A DNA stretch of 64,000 nt. Source: JAAYAN01 sp964437215. Lineage in GTDB: Bacteria > Bacteroidota > Ignavibacteria > Ignavibacteriales > Melioribacteraceae. The notes beneath the pieces are model-generated. The model saw only the letters and a list, made by a program, of their open reading frames with translations, was not told the DNA's origin and ran no database searches. Shown here piece by piece: positions 15,614 through 24,536 of the stretch; the first letter of the stretch is position 1; each line of letters begins with the position of its first letter. The position numbers and the translations under genes are program-made. Location of the stretch: NCBI GenBank assembly GCA_964437215.1, contig CAYTFZ010000004.1, positions 1-64,000 of the forward strand, given 5' to 3'.

Positions 15614-16480
15614 ATGATACATCGTGTTGCCAGATTGTTTGATAAGGTTCAGAATGATGCGGAAGTTGCAAAATGGATAAGGGTCTTTTCGCGCACCGAC
15701 AGAAATTTTGCTGTAATTAAAATAAGCGGAGCTTCACTTTTTCAGTATCCTAATGAAATATGCGAGGATCTTGCTATTTTATCAAAACTCGATTTGCACG
15801 TTCCCGTAGTTTACGGATGGGGAAATGCTCTTACAAAAAAACTTGAACTTGCTGGACAAAAAACACTTATGCACCACACCGGAGTCCGCGTAACGCGCAA
15901 AAGCGATCTTTCTTTTATGGAAGAAGTAGCACATGAGCATGGAATGATGATTGTCGAGGGACTTAATGAAAGGGGTATTCCTGCAGAAGTTGCTTTTGAC
16001 ATTTTTAAAGCTGAAAGAAAGATTCTTGACGGAATCGATTTTGAGCATTTTACAGGCGATATTAAGTGTGTTGATACTGATAAACTCAAGGAATATCTCC
16101 GTAAAGGAATTATTCCGGTTATTCCGCCGATTGGCAGAAATGAAGAAGGACAAATATTTAATATTAATGCAGATACTGCTGCCAAAGCAATTGTTCTCGA
16201 TCTTATTCCTCAGAAATATATTCTTTTAACAAATACTCGCGGTGTGCTTGATAAAAGCGGCGAATTAATATCCCAGATTTCAATTTCTGCCGATTATTTA
16301 AATCTTGTTGAACAAGGGATAATTAATGAAGGAATGAAATTGAAAATTGACGAAGCGAAAGAAATAATAGAAGGAATGGCGCACCTCGAAGAAGATATAG
16401 CTGTTCAGATTGCCAACCCCGAAAACATTTTAAGCGAACTTTTTACAGATGGTGGAAAAGGAACTTTTGTTAAGAAGTAA
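15614..16480 (+). CDS. argB: Acetylglutamate kinase family protein (NAGS/K-type kinase domain)
   Basis: A 288-residue amino-acid kinase fold enzyme, expected to phosphorylate N-acetylglutamate in arginine synthesis. Seen: FAVIKISGASL (phosphate-binding strand), VVYGWGNALTKKL where the family has a HGxGxx loop, GVRVT (substrate region), NINADTAAKAI, and KYILLTNTRGVLD. The N-terminal EVAKWIRVFSRTD segment and the C-terminal ELFTDGGKGTFV end resemble the kinase part of fused acetylglutamate synthase/kinase proteins, yet no GNAT domain follows. The YGWGN substitution for HGGG-like residues makes the exact substrate less certain. No other arg genes are nearby. It is likely a single-gene unit with the promoter at 15547-15580. 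Confidence 0.68.
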   Translation: MIHRVARLFDKVQNDAEVAKWIRVFSRTDRNFAVIKISGASLFQYPNEICEDLAILSKLDLHVPVVYGWGNALTKKLELAGQKTLMHHTGVRVTRKSDLSFMEEVAHEHGMMIVEGLNERGIPAEVAFDIFKAERKILDGIDFEHFTGDIKCVDTDKLKEYLRKGIIPVIPPIGRNEEGQIFNINADTAAKAIVLDLIPQKYILLTNTRGVLDKSGELISQISISADYLNLVEQGIINEGMKLKIDEAKEIIEGMAHLEEDIAVQIANPENILSELFTDGGKGTFVKK

Positions 16481-16556
16481 GGGGTTAAGAATTTATTTAA
16501 AAAAATATCCGTTTATAAAAAATTAGCTTGTACGATGCAAAAGTTTGTTAAAAACT

Positions 16557-17999
16557 TTAATCCTCATTTATAATTTTCTGCATCCTGAATGCGCGAGGAT
16601 ACTGGCTTTTCAAACCTTCTTTAGTATTTACGGCAGTTCCAATAATATTTCCGTTATGTTTTATTACTTTTTGCCCTGTTTCTCCGAAATCTTTCTTAAT
16701 TATTCCGCCGTTCAAATAAATTTCCATATGGTTTAAATCTTCAAGCTCAATAATATTTTTTGTTATATTTTTATTTAGAATCTGTGCTCCAAGAGTATGC
16801 AGCCTTAAAGTTTTGCGCTTGTCAACCGAACCGAACTTTGAGCCGATGCGAAGAAAAATATCCTGCCCGTCATATTCCCAATCATTGTTCACAAAATAAA
16901 AATCCTCCGATTTTATAAGATATTTGTAATCTTGTAAAACCGTTTTTTTAATTCCGTACCATTCAGCCAGCTCATATAAATATCCCGAAATTTTCCTGTT
17001 ATCAGCTTCAGCAAAAAATAATTTTTCTTTTTTTGCAGGAAATGGTTTTACCGGTTCGGTTTTCCCGGTTTTTCTTAATTTAGCAACAAAAAATCCTTCC
17101 GAATCAATTTCCCAGGGAATTATCCTGCGTGCTTTTGAAATTGATTCATCAAACCTTATCCCACTAAACTCTTTATAAGTATCAGATGATTTTACCGGAA
17201 GATTTATTTCGAGCATTTCTACAGGATACTTATTCAAAATTTTATTAAGCACAAGCTCGTTTTCTTCAATTGTTAGCGTGCATGTGGAATAAACAATTTC
17301 GCCGCCGGGTTTCAGCATTTTTATAGCGGAAACTAAAAGTTTATGCTGAATTTCGGAAAGCGCCGCTGCGTGGTTTTCTGTCCACCAGTTATTTACCTCG
17401 CCCTTTTTATGCATAATTCCCAAAGCGCTGCAGGGGGCATCTACTAAAATTTTATCAAACCATTCGTGAAAATAAGAACCGAGTTGTTCCCCTTTTCCTA
17501 AAATAATAGCGGCATTAGTAAAATTCATTTTGTCAATATTGAATACAAGACTTTTTACGCGCGCGTTGCTTTGTTCATTCAATATTAAAGTTCCTTTATT
17601 CTGCATCATTCCAGCAATCTGCGTGGATTTTGAACCCGGTGCTGCACATAAATCCAGAACTCTTTCGCCTTCCTTAGGATTTAAAACAAGCGGTGGAATC
17701 ATTGAGGACAAACTTTGAATGTAATATTTTCCGAAAGAATAACTCAGTGTTTTCCCGATTTTATCGTATCCCGATAATACATAATATGCCAAAGGAATAC
17801 TTTTAACTGGTTCTAATTCAATACCGTAATTTTTCAATTCTTCAATAATTCTTTCGGTTTCTTCTTCGGAGCTTATTCTGATGCAGGTTTTTACCGAAGG
17901 ATTTTTATAATATGCGCCATACTTTTCTAGATATCCGTTTCCGAAATTTTTCAGAATATAGCTTGCAATATTTTCGCTTATTTCAATTTTCTGTATCAT
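16557..17999 (-). CDS. rRNA m5C methyltransferase, RsmB/RsmF (NOL1/NOP2/Sun) family
   Basis: A 480-residue SAM-dependent RNA cytosine-C5 methyltransferase. Motif I is LDLCAAPGSKS (116-125), motif IV is DAPCSALG with C190, and motif VI is YSTCT with C240, the presumed catalytic nucleophile. The C-terminal 150 residues form an extra domain of the kind found in RsmF/YebU, which suggests RsmF-like 16S rRNA modification rather than RsmB, which has an N-terminal NusB-like domain. Last gene of a minus-strand operon; its ATG overlaps the stop of the upstream 142-residue ORF by one base. Confidence 0.85.
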   Translation of the reverse strand: MIQKIEISENIASYILKNFGNGYLEKYGAYYKNPSVKTCIRISSEEETERIIEELKNYGIELEPVKSIPLAYYVLSGYDKIGKTLSYSFGKYYIQSLSSMIPPLVLNPKEGERVLDLCAAPGSKSTQIAGMMQNKGTLILNEQSNARVKSLVFNIDKMNFTNAAIILGKGEQLGSYFHEWFDKILVDAPCSALGIMHKKGEVNNWWTENHAAALSEIQHKLLVSAIKMLKPGGEIVYSTCTLTIEENELVLNKILNKYPVEMLEINLPVKSSDTYKEFSGIRFDESISKARRIIPWEIDSEGFFVAKLRKTGKTEPVKPFPAKKEKLFFAEADNRKISGYLYELAEWYGIKKTVLQDYKYLIKSEDFYFVNNDWEYDGQDIFLRIGSKFGSVDKRKTLRLHTLGAQILNKNITKNIIELEDLNHMEIYLNGGIIKKDFGETGQKVIKHNGNIIGTAVNTKEGLKSQYPRAFRMQKIINED

Positions 18000-18427
18000 T
18001 AATACCGGTGAAGAAATAGTGAATTAAAAATTGTATTTGCCGCTTCAAAAAAGTTCTTCTTTTCAGGAAATTCGTTTCTGAATGATTTAATTATTTCTCC
18101 CAGAAGCCCGTCCAGATATTTTTCGTATTGTTTCACTGTCCTTTCCAAATCCTTTTTTTCCGCAGGAATTATTAGTTTTGAAGGCATTGTTCTGTTTGAA
18201 TAAAGAATATATTTTGCCTGAAGAATGTCGTCTGCCTGAAAAACTTTTTCGCCTTGCATATCAACCAGTTCGTAACTCCCGAAAAGTTCGGAGCCTAAAA
18301 CTAAAGCCTTTGCCGGCAGGTTAATTTCAATAAAATTATTCGAAATTAAAAAATCTTCGGGAAATTTTTTTAGTTTTCCGTTGCGTAAATCGAATACCCA
18401 GTTTTGAATAAAATCTTTTTCAGTCAT
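17999..18427 (-). CDS. Hypothetical protein in the lgt-rsmF operon
   Basis: 142 residues, no family recognised. The N-terminus begins FIQNWVFDLRNGKLKKFP, followed by a region rich in short strands (INLPAKALVLGSELFGSYELVD) and a charged C-terminal helix. No signal peptide or membrane segment. It is wedged between lgt (14 bases upstream) and the rRNA methyltransferase (one-base overlap), so it is certainly translated within this operon if the operon is real. A small accessory to RNA modification is possible but unsupported. Confidence 0.7.
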   Translation of the reverse strand: MTEKDFIQNWVFDLRNGKLKKFPEDFLISNNFIEINLPAKALVLGSELFGSYELVDMQGEKVFQADDILQAKYILYSNRTMPSKLIIPAEKKDLERTVKQYEKYLDGLLGEIIKSFRNEFPEKKNFFEAANTIFNSLFLHRY

Positions 18428-18441
18428 AGTCTTTTTAATTT

Positions 18442-19272
18442 TTACCGGGCTAAATTTTTAATATTCTTCTTTGAAGAATTTCCCTTTGAAGGCTGCTTCT
18501 TTTTGTAGAAAAACAGAATGTATATTCCCAGTAAAATAAAGGGTATGCTTAAAATCTGTCCCATTTTTAAAATCATATCTTTTTCAAAAGCTTCCTGCAC
18601 ATCCTTAACAAACTCAATTAAAAATCTTGCCGTAAAAAGATAAATCAGGAAAATTCCGAAAATAAAGCCTTCTTTCATTTCGCGCCATTTTTTGCGGTAA
18701 ACGCTTATAAGAATGAAAAAAAGAACAAGATACGATAAAGCTTCATACAATTGAGCGGGGTGCCGAGGTTCAGTTTCCGGAGGCATTGCATTTACAAAAA
18801 TAAAACCCCACGGAAGATTTGTGTAAGTTCCAATTATTTCCGAATTAAATAAATTTCCGAGCCGTACAAAACATCCGCCGAGCGCAACGGTAATTACTAT
18901 GCGGTCTAAAACCCATAAAAATGACTGATCTTTGTGTTTGCGGCAGTAAAAATAAATGGCTGTAGGAATTCCAATTGCGGCTCCGTGACTTGCCAAACCG
19001 CCTTTCCATACTTCTAAAATTTTCAATGGATTTGATAAATAATTTATGGGATCGTAAAATAAAATGTGTCCCAGTCTGGCACCTATTATAGTTCCGAAGA
19101 ACATATAAAGAAAAAGATCATTTAAATCATTTTCCGACTTACCTTCATTCTTAAAAATGTAGGACATTATTCTAAAGCCGGCTAAAAAAGCTGTTGCCCA
19201 AAGAACACCGTAATATCTTATTGAGAAAGGTCCGAGCGAAAATATTTCGGGATCAACATTCCATGTAATCAT
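18442..19272 (-). CDS. lgt: Prolipoprotein diacylglyceryl transferase
   Basis: A 276-residue inner-membrane enzyme with seven hydrophobic segments that transfers diacylglycerol from phosphatidylglycerol to the lipobox cysteine of prolipoproteins. Family landmarks: GARLGHILFYDP, GGLASHGAAIG, the signature VRLGNLFNSEIIG and RHPAQLYEAL. The C-terminal 20 residues are a lysine-rich tail. It serves the many lipoproteins in this window (propeller, M28 peptidase, the 33609 and 34149 proteins). Thirteen bases separate it from the upstream MmcQ/YjbR-like gene. Confidence 0.95.
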   Translation of the reverse strand: MITWNVDPEIFSLGPFSIRYYGVLWATAFLAGFRIMSYIFKNEGKSENDLNDLFLYMFFGTIIGARLGHILFYDPINYLSNPLKILEVWKGGLASHGAAIGIPTAIYFYCRKHKDQSFLWVLDRIVITVALGGCFVRLGNLFNSEIIGTYTNLPWGFIFVNAMPPETEPRHPAQLYEALSYLVLFFILISVYRKKWREMKEGFIFGIFLIYLFTARFLIEFVKDVQEAFEKDMILKMGQILSIPFILLGIYILFFYKKKQPSKGNSSKKNIKNLAR

Positions 19273-19285
19273 TAAATCCTCATCA

Positions 19286-19639
19286 TTAAATCTGTTTAAG
19301 CTGTTCGCGCAATTTTTTGCTCAATCCGGAAACTACAAGATCATACGAATCGTCAATCCATTTTTTTATCAAAGCATCGTTTAGTCTTCCTGTCACATCA
19401 ATCGTATTCCAATGCTTTTTGCTCATATGATAGCCAGGAGTTACTTCTTCGTATTTCTCTCTCAGCTCAACCGCTTTTTCGGGATCGGTTTTTACATTTA
19501 TAGAAACCGGAGAATCGAGTGAAAGCAGTAGAAACATTTTTCCGGCAACTTTATAAACTGGAGTAACTTCATCGAAAGGAAGACATTCTTCAGCCATTTT
19601 TTTCTTTAAGCAATATTCGCGAATTAATTCAGCATCCAT
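19286..19639 (-). CDS. MmcQ/YjbR family protein
   Basis: A 117-residue protein matching the MmcQ/YjbR (CyaY-like, double-winged DNA-binding) family: EEC(L)PFDEVTPVYKV at the start, then KMFLLLSLD, INVKTDPEKAVELRE, and the typical ending YHMSKKHWNTIDV...IKKWIDDSYDLVV. The molecular role of the family is not well defined. It is the first gene of the minus-strand lgt operon. Confidence 0.85.
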   Translation of the reverse strand: MDAELIREYCLKKKMAEECLPFDEVTPVYKVAGKMFLLLSLDSPVSINVKTDPEKAVELREKYEEVTPGYHMSKKHWNTIDVTGRLNDALIKKWIDDSYDLVVSGLSKKLREQLKQI

Positions 19640-19762
19640 TAAAAATAATGTAAAAAATTTGTAGTTTTCAGTTTGTTAATTATATGTTATTTTTCTTTCG
19701 AAATAAAGAAACCAATTCTTTCTGGAATTGTATACCGGAAATTTAATAAAAGGCTAAACCAA

Positions 19763-21829
19763 ATGAAAAAATTATTCCTGATGCTGTTCGTTTTTGCGAA
19801 TATTTTTATTAATGCTCAAGTAACAGATACAAAAAATGAGCATAATTCAATCGACTCGAATGCAGTTCTTTCACCGGAACCGAAATTCGCAAAAATCAGC
19901 AAATCTGTTGCAATGATCTTATCGCGTTATCATTATAAAAAAGTAAAAATCGATGATTCTCTGTCTTCCGAAATTTTTAATAATTACCTTACCAACATCG
20001 ACAATAACAAAATGTATTTTTTAGCATCCGATATAAATGACTTTGCAAGTTACCGGTATACTTTCGACGAAAATCTTTTATTCGGCAATCTCGAACCGCC
20101 ATTTCATATTTTTAATGTATTTAAAGAAAGAGTTACCGAAAGGATAAAATACGTTGAAAAATTACTTGAAAACGAATTCGATTACACAGCAGATGAAAAT
20201 TATTTACCCGACAGAACAAAAAGCAGCTGGGCAGAAACTGTAAATGAGATAAATGAAATCTGGCGTAAAAGAGTTAAAAATGAAGCGCTTAATATGAAAC
20301 TTGCAGGAAAAGAATGGAATAAAACCCGTGAGACTTTATTAAAGCGTTATCAGAATTTTCATAAAGCGGTTCTTCAATATAAACCGGAGGATGTATTTCA
20401 AATTTATATGAATACATATTCCGAGACTATTGATCCTCACACAAGCTATTTTTCGCAGCGAAGTTCGGATAATTTTGATATACAGATGAAACTGTCGCTC
20501 GAAGGAATTGGGGCTACCCTGCGAACCGACAATGACTATACAAAAGTTGTTGAACTTGTGCCCGGCGGTCCGGCTGCCAAATCCGGTCTGCTTAAAGCAA
20601 ACGATTTAATTTCCGGCGTGGGACAAGGTGAAGACGGCGAAATTGTAGATGTTATCGGCTGGCGTATTGATGATGTTGTTTCACTTATACGGGGAAAAAA
20701 AGGTACTGTTGTAAGGCTGCAGATTCTGAAATCGAGCACCGGAGCGGATATGCTGCCCGATACTATTTCTATTGTCCGCGATAAAGTTAAACTTGAAGAA
20801 CAAGCGGCAAAATCCGAAATAATTGAGATAGAAAGTGATAATCAAAAATATAAAATCGGCATTGTTTCTATTCCGTCGTTTTATATCGATTTTGAAGCAC
20901 GTATGAAAGGCGAACCGGAATACAGAAGTACTACGCGAGATGTTAAAGCTCTTCTTAAGCAATTAAATGAAAACAAAGTTGATGGAATTGTAATTGACCT
21001 TAGGAATAACGGAGGGGGAGCATTGCAGGAAGCAGTTGAACTTACCGGACTTTTTATAAAAGAAGGTCCTGTTGTTCAGGTAAAAGGAACCGACGGTATA
21101 ATTGATGTGGAAAAAGATGATGATCCGGCTCTTTATTACGAAGGTCCTTTGGCAGTGTTGGTTAATAAATTCAGTGCATCGGCTTCAGAGATATTTTCGG
21201 GCGCAATTCAGGATTACGGCAGAGGACTGATAATTGGAGAACAAACTTACGGAAAAGGAACAGTACAGACATTGCAGAATCTGGATAACTTTGTTCCGAA
21301 TGAAAAAAATCCCGGCAAACTGAAATTTACAATTGCCAAATATTACAGGATAAACGGCAGCAGCACACAGCATCTCGGAGTTATTCCCGATATTATTTTC
21401 CCTTCCAGCAGTGATGCTAAAGAATATGGCGAAAGTTCCAATAAAAGTGCTTTGCCATGGGATCAAATCGGCTCTACAGTTTTTTCGAAACAATCAGGTT
21501 TTCAGGAAGTAATTCCATCTCTTATAAAAAAACACGATGAAAGAATAAAAAAAGATGTTCAATTCCAATATATTATAGAAGACATTGAAGAATATAATCA
21601 TAGAATAGATAAAAATTCTTTTTCATTAAATTATGAAATCCGTAAGAAAGAAAGGGAAGAAGCAGAACTGAAAAAGAAAGAACGGAATGAGAATCAGGAT
21701 GTTCAGCCCGAAATTGATATTGAGGAGCTTGAAGAAATCCCGGTTGCCAAGGATAAAAAAGATGACCCTTTTTTAAAAGAAACCGGGTATATTCTTGCTG
21801 ATTTGATTATGTTGGAAACTGCAGAATAG
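19763..21829 (+). CDS. prc: Carboxy-terminal (tail-specific) processing protease, S41
   Basis: About 688 residues: signal peptide to NAQ (residue 19), an N-terminal helical domain, a PDZ domain near 240-330 (GIGATLRTD...PGGPAAKSGLLKANDLI), the S41 catalytic core and a charged C-terminal helical region. Comparison with E. coli Tsp places the catalytic serine at S473 in FSASASE, D484 in QDYGR and lysine K498 in TYGKGTVQ. It degrades or trims periplasmic proteins from the C-terminus. The open frame extends to TTG 19673, but ATG 19763 opens the signal peptide. One base separates its stop from the next gene. Confidence 0.93.
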   Translation: MKKLFLMLFVFANIFINAQVTDTKNEHNSIDSNAVLSPEPKFAKISKSVAMILSRYHYKKVKIDDSLSSEIFNNYLTNIDNNKMYFLASDINDFASYRYTFDENLLFGNLEPPFHIFNVFKERVTERIKYVEKLLENEFDYTADENYLPDRTKSSWAETVNEINEIWRKRVKNEALNMKLAGKEWNKTRETLLKRYQNFHKAVLQYKPEDVFQIYMNTYSETIDPHTSYFSQRSSDNFDIQMKLSLEGIGATLRTDNDYTKVVELVPGGPAAKSGLLKANDLISGVGQGEDGEIVDVIGWRIDDVVSLIRGKKGTVVRLQILKSSTGADMLPDTISIVRDKVKLEEQAAKSEIIEIESDNQKYKIGIVSIPSFYIDFEARMKGEPEYRSTTRDVKALLKQLNENKVDGIVIDLRNNGGGALQEAVELTGLFIKEGPVVQVKGTDGIIDVEKDDDPALYYEGPLAVLVNKFSASASEIFSGAIQDYGRGLIIGEQTYGKGTVQTLQNLDNFVPNEKNPGKLKFTIAKYYRINGSSTQHLGVIPDIIFPSSSDAKEYGESSNKSALPWDQIGSTVFSKQSGFQEVIPSLIKKHDERIKKDVQFQYIIEDIEEYNHRIDKNSFSLNYEIRKKEREEAELKKKERNENQDVQPEIDIEELEEIPVAKDKKDDPFLKETGYILADLIMLETAE

Positions 21830-21830
21830 A

Positions 21831-22298
21831 ATGCAAAAAACAAATGTTTTAAGAATACTGGATTCTAAAAATGTTGAATACAGCATTTTTGAATACGATG
21901 TTGATGAAGAATCTCTTGATGCTGTAACCGTTGCCGAAAAAATAGGTGCCGACCCCGATCAGGTTTTTAAAACGCTTATTGCCAGGGGTGATGGAAACAG
22001 TATTTTCATTTTTGTTATTCCCGGTCAGTACGAGCTTGATCTTAAAAAAGCAGCAAAGGTAAGCGGAAATAAAAAAATAGAAATGATAAAAATGAAAGAA
22101 ATTCTGCCTCTTACCGGATATATACGCGGTGGATGCTCACCAATCGGTATGAAAAAACAATATCCTACTTTTATTGATGAGTCTGCTGTTGTTTTTCCGG
22201 AAATAATATTCAGTGCAGGTAAACGCGGTATTCAGGTAAAACTCCCACCGTTTACTTTAGCCTCTATATCAAATGCAGTATTTGCAGATTTAATTTAA
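21831..22298 (+). CDS. ybaK: Cys-tRNA(Pro)/Cys-tRNA(Cys) deacylase, YbaK/EbsC family
   Basis: A 155-residue editing-domain protein that hydrolyses mischarged tRNA in trans. Family features: ...YSIFEYD at the start, DPDQVFKTLI (with the catalytic-pocket lysine), YELDLKKAAKVSG, GYIRGGCSPIGMKK (the GGxSPxG signature) and a closing SAGKRGIQVKL strand. It follows the S41 protease by one base, although the functions are unrelated. Confidence 0.92.
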   Translation: MQKTNVLRILDSKNVEYSIFEYDVDEESLDAVTVAEKIGADPDQVFKTLIARGDGNSIFIFVIPGQYELDLKKAAKVSGNKKIEMIKMKEILPLTGYIRGGCSPIGMKKQYPTFIDESAVVFPEIIFSAGKRGIQVKLPPFTLASISNAVFADLI

Positions 22299-22376
22299 TA
22301 TAGTACAATTATTATTTCTTTTTATTTGAGTCGTTTTTTTTTATATTTGTTGTCTTAAATAATAAGGATTTTAAAA

Positions 22377-22541
22377 ATGGCTAAACAACAAACCTTCGCT
22401 GATAAAGCAAAGAAGAGAACACAAGCAACACAAATCAATGTGAAATTTGTGAAAACTATTAAAACTGATAAAGGAACATATAAATTCCAAGAAAAATTTG
22501 TTAAAGTTGATGATTTAAATCAGGTTACAAGTTTTAAATAA
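22377..22541 (+). CDS. Small basic protein, 54 residues
   Basis: ATG at 22377, stop TAA at 22539-22541. The protein starts MAKQQTFADKAKKR and is lysine-rich throughout, with a predicted strand pair INVKFVKTIKTDKGTYKF. AAGGA lies seven to eight bases upstream of the ATG, and a TATATTTG element lies about 28 bases upstream. A hairpin follows immediately. The size and charge are ribosomal-protein-like, reminiscent of short basic proteins of Bacteroidota, but I cannot name a family. Good start signals and a following hairpin argue that it is real. Confidence 0.7.
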   Translation: MAKQQTFADKAKKRTQATQINVKFVKTIKTDKGTYKFQEKFVKVDDLNQVTSFK

Positions 22542-22566
22542 AAGGCGGCATTCAAACCCGCCTTTA
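22541..22566 (+). terminator. Hairpin after the 54-residue gene
   Basis: AAAGGCGG (22541-22548) pairs with CCGCCTTT (22558-22565) around a nine-base loop, starting at the last base of the stop codon. The T-tract lies mostly within the stem, so it is a moderate terminator. Confidence 0.5.
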
Positions 22567-22717
22567 TCACATTTCATTTCTTCAATACCGATTTCACTTG
22601 CTATTAAATAAGTAATTTTTATATTTATAATTAAAATCACATTACGCTAAACTCTTAAGCGGAGGATTACTTTATCGGGTAAATTCATTTATTAACTAAT
22701 TAAAAAAGGTGGCAGTT

Positions 22718-24055
22718 ATGTTAAAACCTAAAACATTAAAACTATATGGTTTGCGAAATATCGACGAACTACCACAACTTAAAAATCTGTCGGAAAAGAC
22801 AAGGTTTGCATTAAAGGTTGTATCACACATTTTACCATTCAGAACAAATAACTATGTTGTTGAGGAATTGATTGATTGGGATAATATTCCTGATGATCCT
22901 ATTTATCAGCTTACGTTTATGCAGAAAGATATGATTGATAAAGAATCGTTTTCTTTGATGGCTGATGCACTTAAAAGAAATAATCAATCCGAAATTCAAA
23001 CAGTTGCCAAACAATTGCGCAATAAACTAAACCCGCATCCTTCGGGACAATTAACTGCAAACATTCCATTATTGGAAGGGAAACCTGTACCGGGTGTGCA
23101 GCACAAATATAAAGAAACAGTATTGGTTTTTCCAACTTCCGGACAGACTTGCCATGCTTACTGTACTTTTTGTTTCAGATGGGCTCAGTTTATCGGGGAC
23201 GATTCGCTTAAATTTGCTACAGATGAATCTTTGCGTTTTCAGGAATATTTAAAAAAACATAAGGAAGTAACCGATATTCTTTTTACAGGCGGCGATCCGA
23301 TGATAATGAGCGCTGCCAAACTTGAAGCATATATTCTTCCACTGCTTCAGCCGGAGTTCAGGCATATTAAAAACATTCGCATCGGAACTAAATCAATTGC
23401 TTACTGGCCTTATAAATATCTTACAGATAAAGATTCGGATAGGACTCTTTCAATATTCGAAAAAGTTATAAATGCCGGAAAACATCTTACTATCATTTCA
23501 CATTTCAATCACTATGCAGAACTTTCAACTACAGCCGCAGTTCTTGCTGTTCAGAAAATAAGAAGCACAGGAGCTGTAATAAGAGCTCAATCACCTGTAT
23601 TAAGGCATATTAACGACAATCCGGATGTCTGGTCGACATTATGGCAATTGCAGGTAAAAAACGGTGTTATCCCTTATTATATGTTTGTTGAGAGAGAAAC
23701 TGGCGCAAAAAAATATTTCGAGATGCCTATTTTCAGGGCTTATAATATTTTTACTGAAGCCTATAAAAAAGTTTCCGGACTTTCAAAAACAGTACGCGGA
23801 CCAGTTATGTCAGCAAATCCCGGAAAAGTTTTAATTGACGGAATTTCTGAAATTAATAACGAAAAGGTATTTGTTCTTAAGTTTATTCAAGCAAGGAATC
23901 CTGACTGGATAAACAAACCTTTTTATGCAAAATTTGATCCAAAAGCCACATGGTTGCTTCAGCTTGAACCGGCTTTCAATAAATCAAAATTCTTTTACGA
24001 AGACGAATTAGAAGAAATCCTCGAGGAACGGAAAATAGATTTATTAGCAGGATAA
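22718..24055 (+). CDS. KamA-like radical SAM protein (lysine 2,3-aminomutase family)
   Basis: About 445 residues. The radical SAM cluster motif is C145-x3-C149-x2-C152 (CHAYCTFC), followed by the GGDP motif at 191-194 (FTGGDPMIMS) and a late NPGK with K370 at the place of the PLP lysine of aminomutases. Length and domain order fit lysine 2,3-aminomutase, but no other lysine-fermentation or beta-lysine gene is near, and related KamA-like proteins have other or unknown substrates. AAGGTGG lies six bases before ATG 22718, which is why that start is preferred over GTG 22709. A bidirectional terminator follows. Confidence 0.8.
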   Translation: MLKPKTLKLYGLRNIDELPQLKNLSEKTRFALKVVSHILPFRTNNYVVEELIDWDNIPDDPIYQLTFMQKDMIDKESFSLMADALKRNNQSEIQTVAKQLRNKLNPHPSGQLTANIPLLEGKPVPGVQHKYKETVLVFPTSGQTCHAYCTFCFRWAQFIGDDSLKFATDESLRFQEYLKKHKEVTDILFTGGDPMIMSAAKLEAYILPLLQPEFRHIKNIRIGTKSIAYWPYKYLTDKDSDRTLSIFEKVINAGKHLTIISHFNHYAELSTTAAVLAVQKIRSTGAVIRAQSPVLRHINDNPDVWSTLWQLQVKNGVIPYYMFVERETGAKKYFEMPIFRAYNIFTEAYKKVSGLSKTVRGPVMSANPGKVLIDGISEINNEKVFVLKFIQARNPDWINKPFYAKFDPKATWLLQLEPAFNKSKFFYEDELEEILEERKIDLLAG

Positions 24056-24086
24056 TAAAAAAATCCGGCAATGCCGGATCTTTTTA
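24056..24086. terminator. Bidirectional intrinsic terminator
   Basis: ATCCGGC (24063-24069) pairs with GCCGGAT (24073-24079), with an A-run before and TTTTTATTT after. It separates the convergent KamA-like gene and the DUF4332 gene. Confidence 0.88.
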
Positions 24087-24090
24087 TTTC

Positions 24091-24504
24091 TTAGTATTTT
24101 ACAACAGGTTCAAGTTTTGCTGCTTCTTTAATCCATCTTTCAACTTTTACTTTTGCAGGAAGAATTCTTACAAGCTTTTTACTCTGTGAATTAACTTCAG
24201 CCATTTTTGCAGTTAGGTTTTCAGCTTTTCTGTTACGCAATTCTTTCACTGTATCAACACCGGCCTTCTCCAATAATTCGGAATACTCGCTGCCAATGCC
24301 TTTAACACGGAAAAGATCGGCCATGTTAACCCATTTAAGAACTAAAGAAGCGTCTAAGCCGGATTTCCGGGCAATTTCATCTCTGCCTTTTTTGGTTGCT
24401 CCTGCAATTAGTAATCCTCTAATTGATTTAACGCCTGCTTTTGCTAATTTTTCCGCATAAACCGGACCAATACCTTCAATGTCAGAAATTTTGTAATATG
24501 CCAT
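24091..24504 (-). CDS. DUF4332 protein with two helix-hairpin-helix-like repeats
   Basis: A 137-residue cytoplasmic protein. Two related segments, IEGIGPVYAEKLAKAGVKSI (9-28) and VKGIGSEYSELLEKAGVDTV (near 70-90), have the hGhGxxxxxxLxxxG pattern of helix-hairpin-helix units. This arrangement matches DUF4332 proteins, which are often assumed to bind nucleic acid; the function is not established. The C-terminal KKLVRILPAKVKVERWI is basic. GAGGTAC lies just upstream of the ATG. Single-gene unit. Confidence 0.82.
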   Translation of the reverse strand: MAYYKISDIEGIGPVYAEKLAKAGVKSIRGLLIAGATKKGRDEIARKSGLDASLVLKWVNMADLFRVKGIGSEYSELLEKAGVDTVKELRNRKAENLTAKMAEVNSQSKKLVRILPAKVKVERWIKEAAKLEPVVKY

Positions 24505-24536
24505 TTTGTACCTCGTTTAATTTATTATTGAATGCT

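Noticed and set aside
15782..16185. Two minus-strand frames of 123-124 codons inside the ArgB-like gene
   Set aside because: Antisense frames to a well-supported kinase; neither has a recognisable motif.
22542..22717. Possible riboswitch upstream of the KamA-like gene
   Set aside because: No lysine-riboswitch or other conserved helix pattern was seen; the interval holds only a hairpin and AT-rich sequence.
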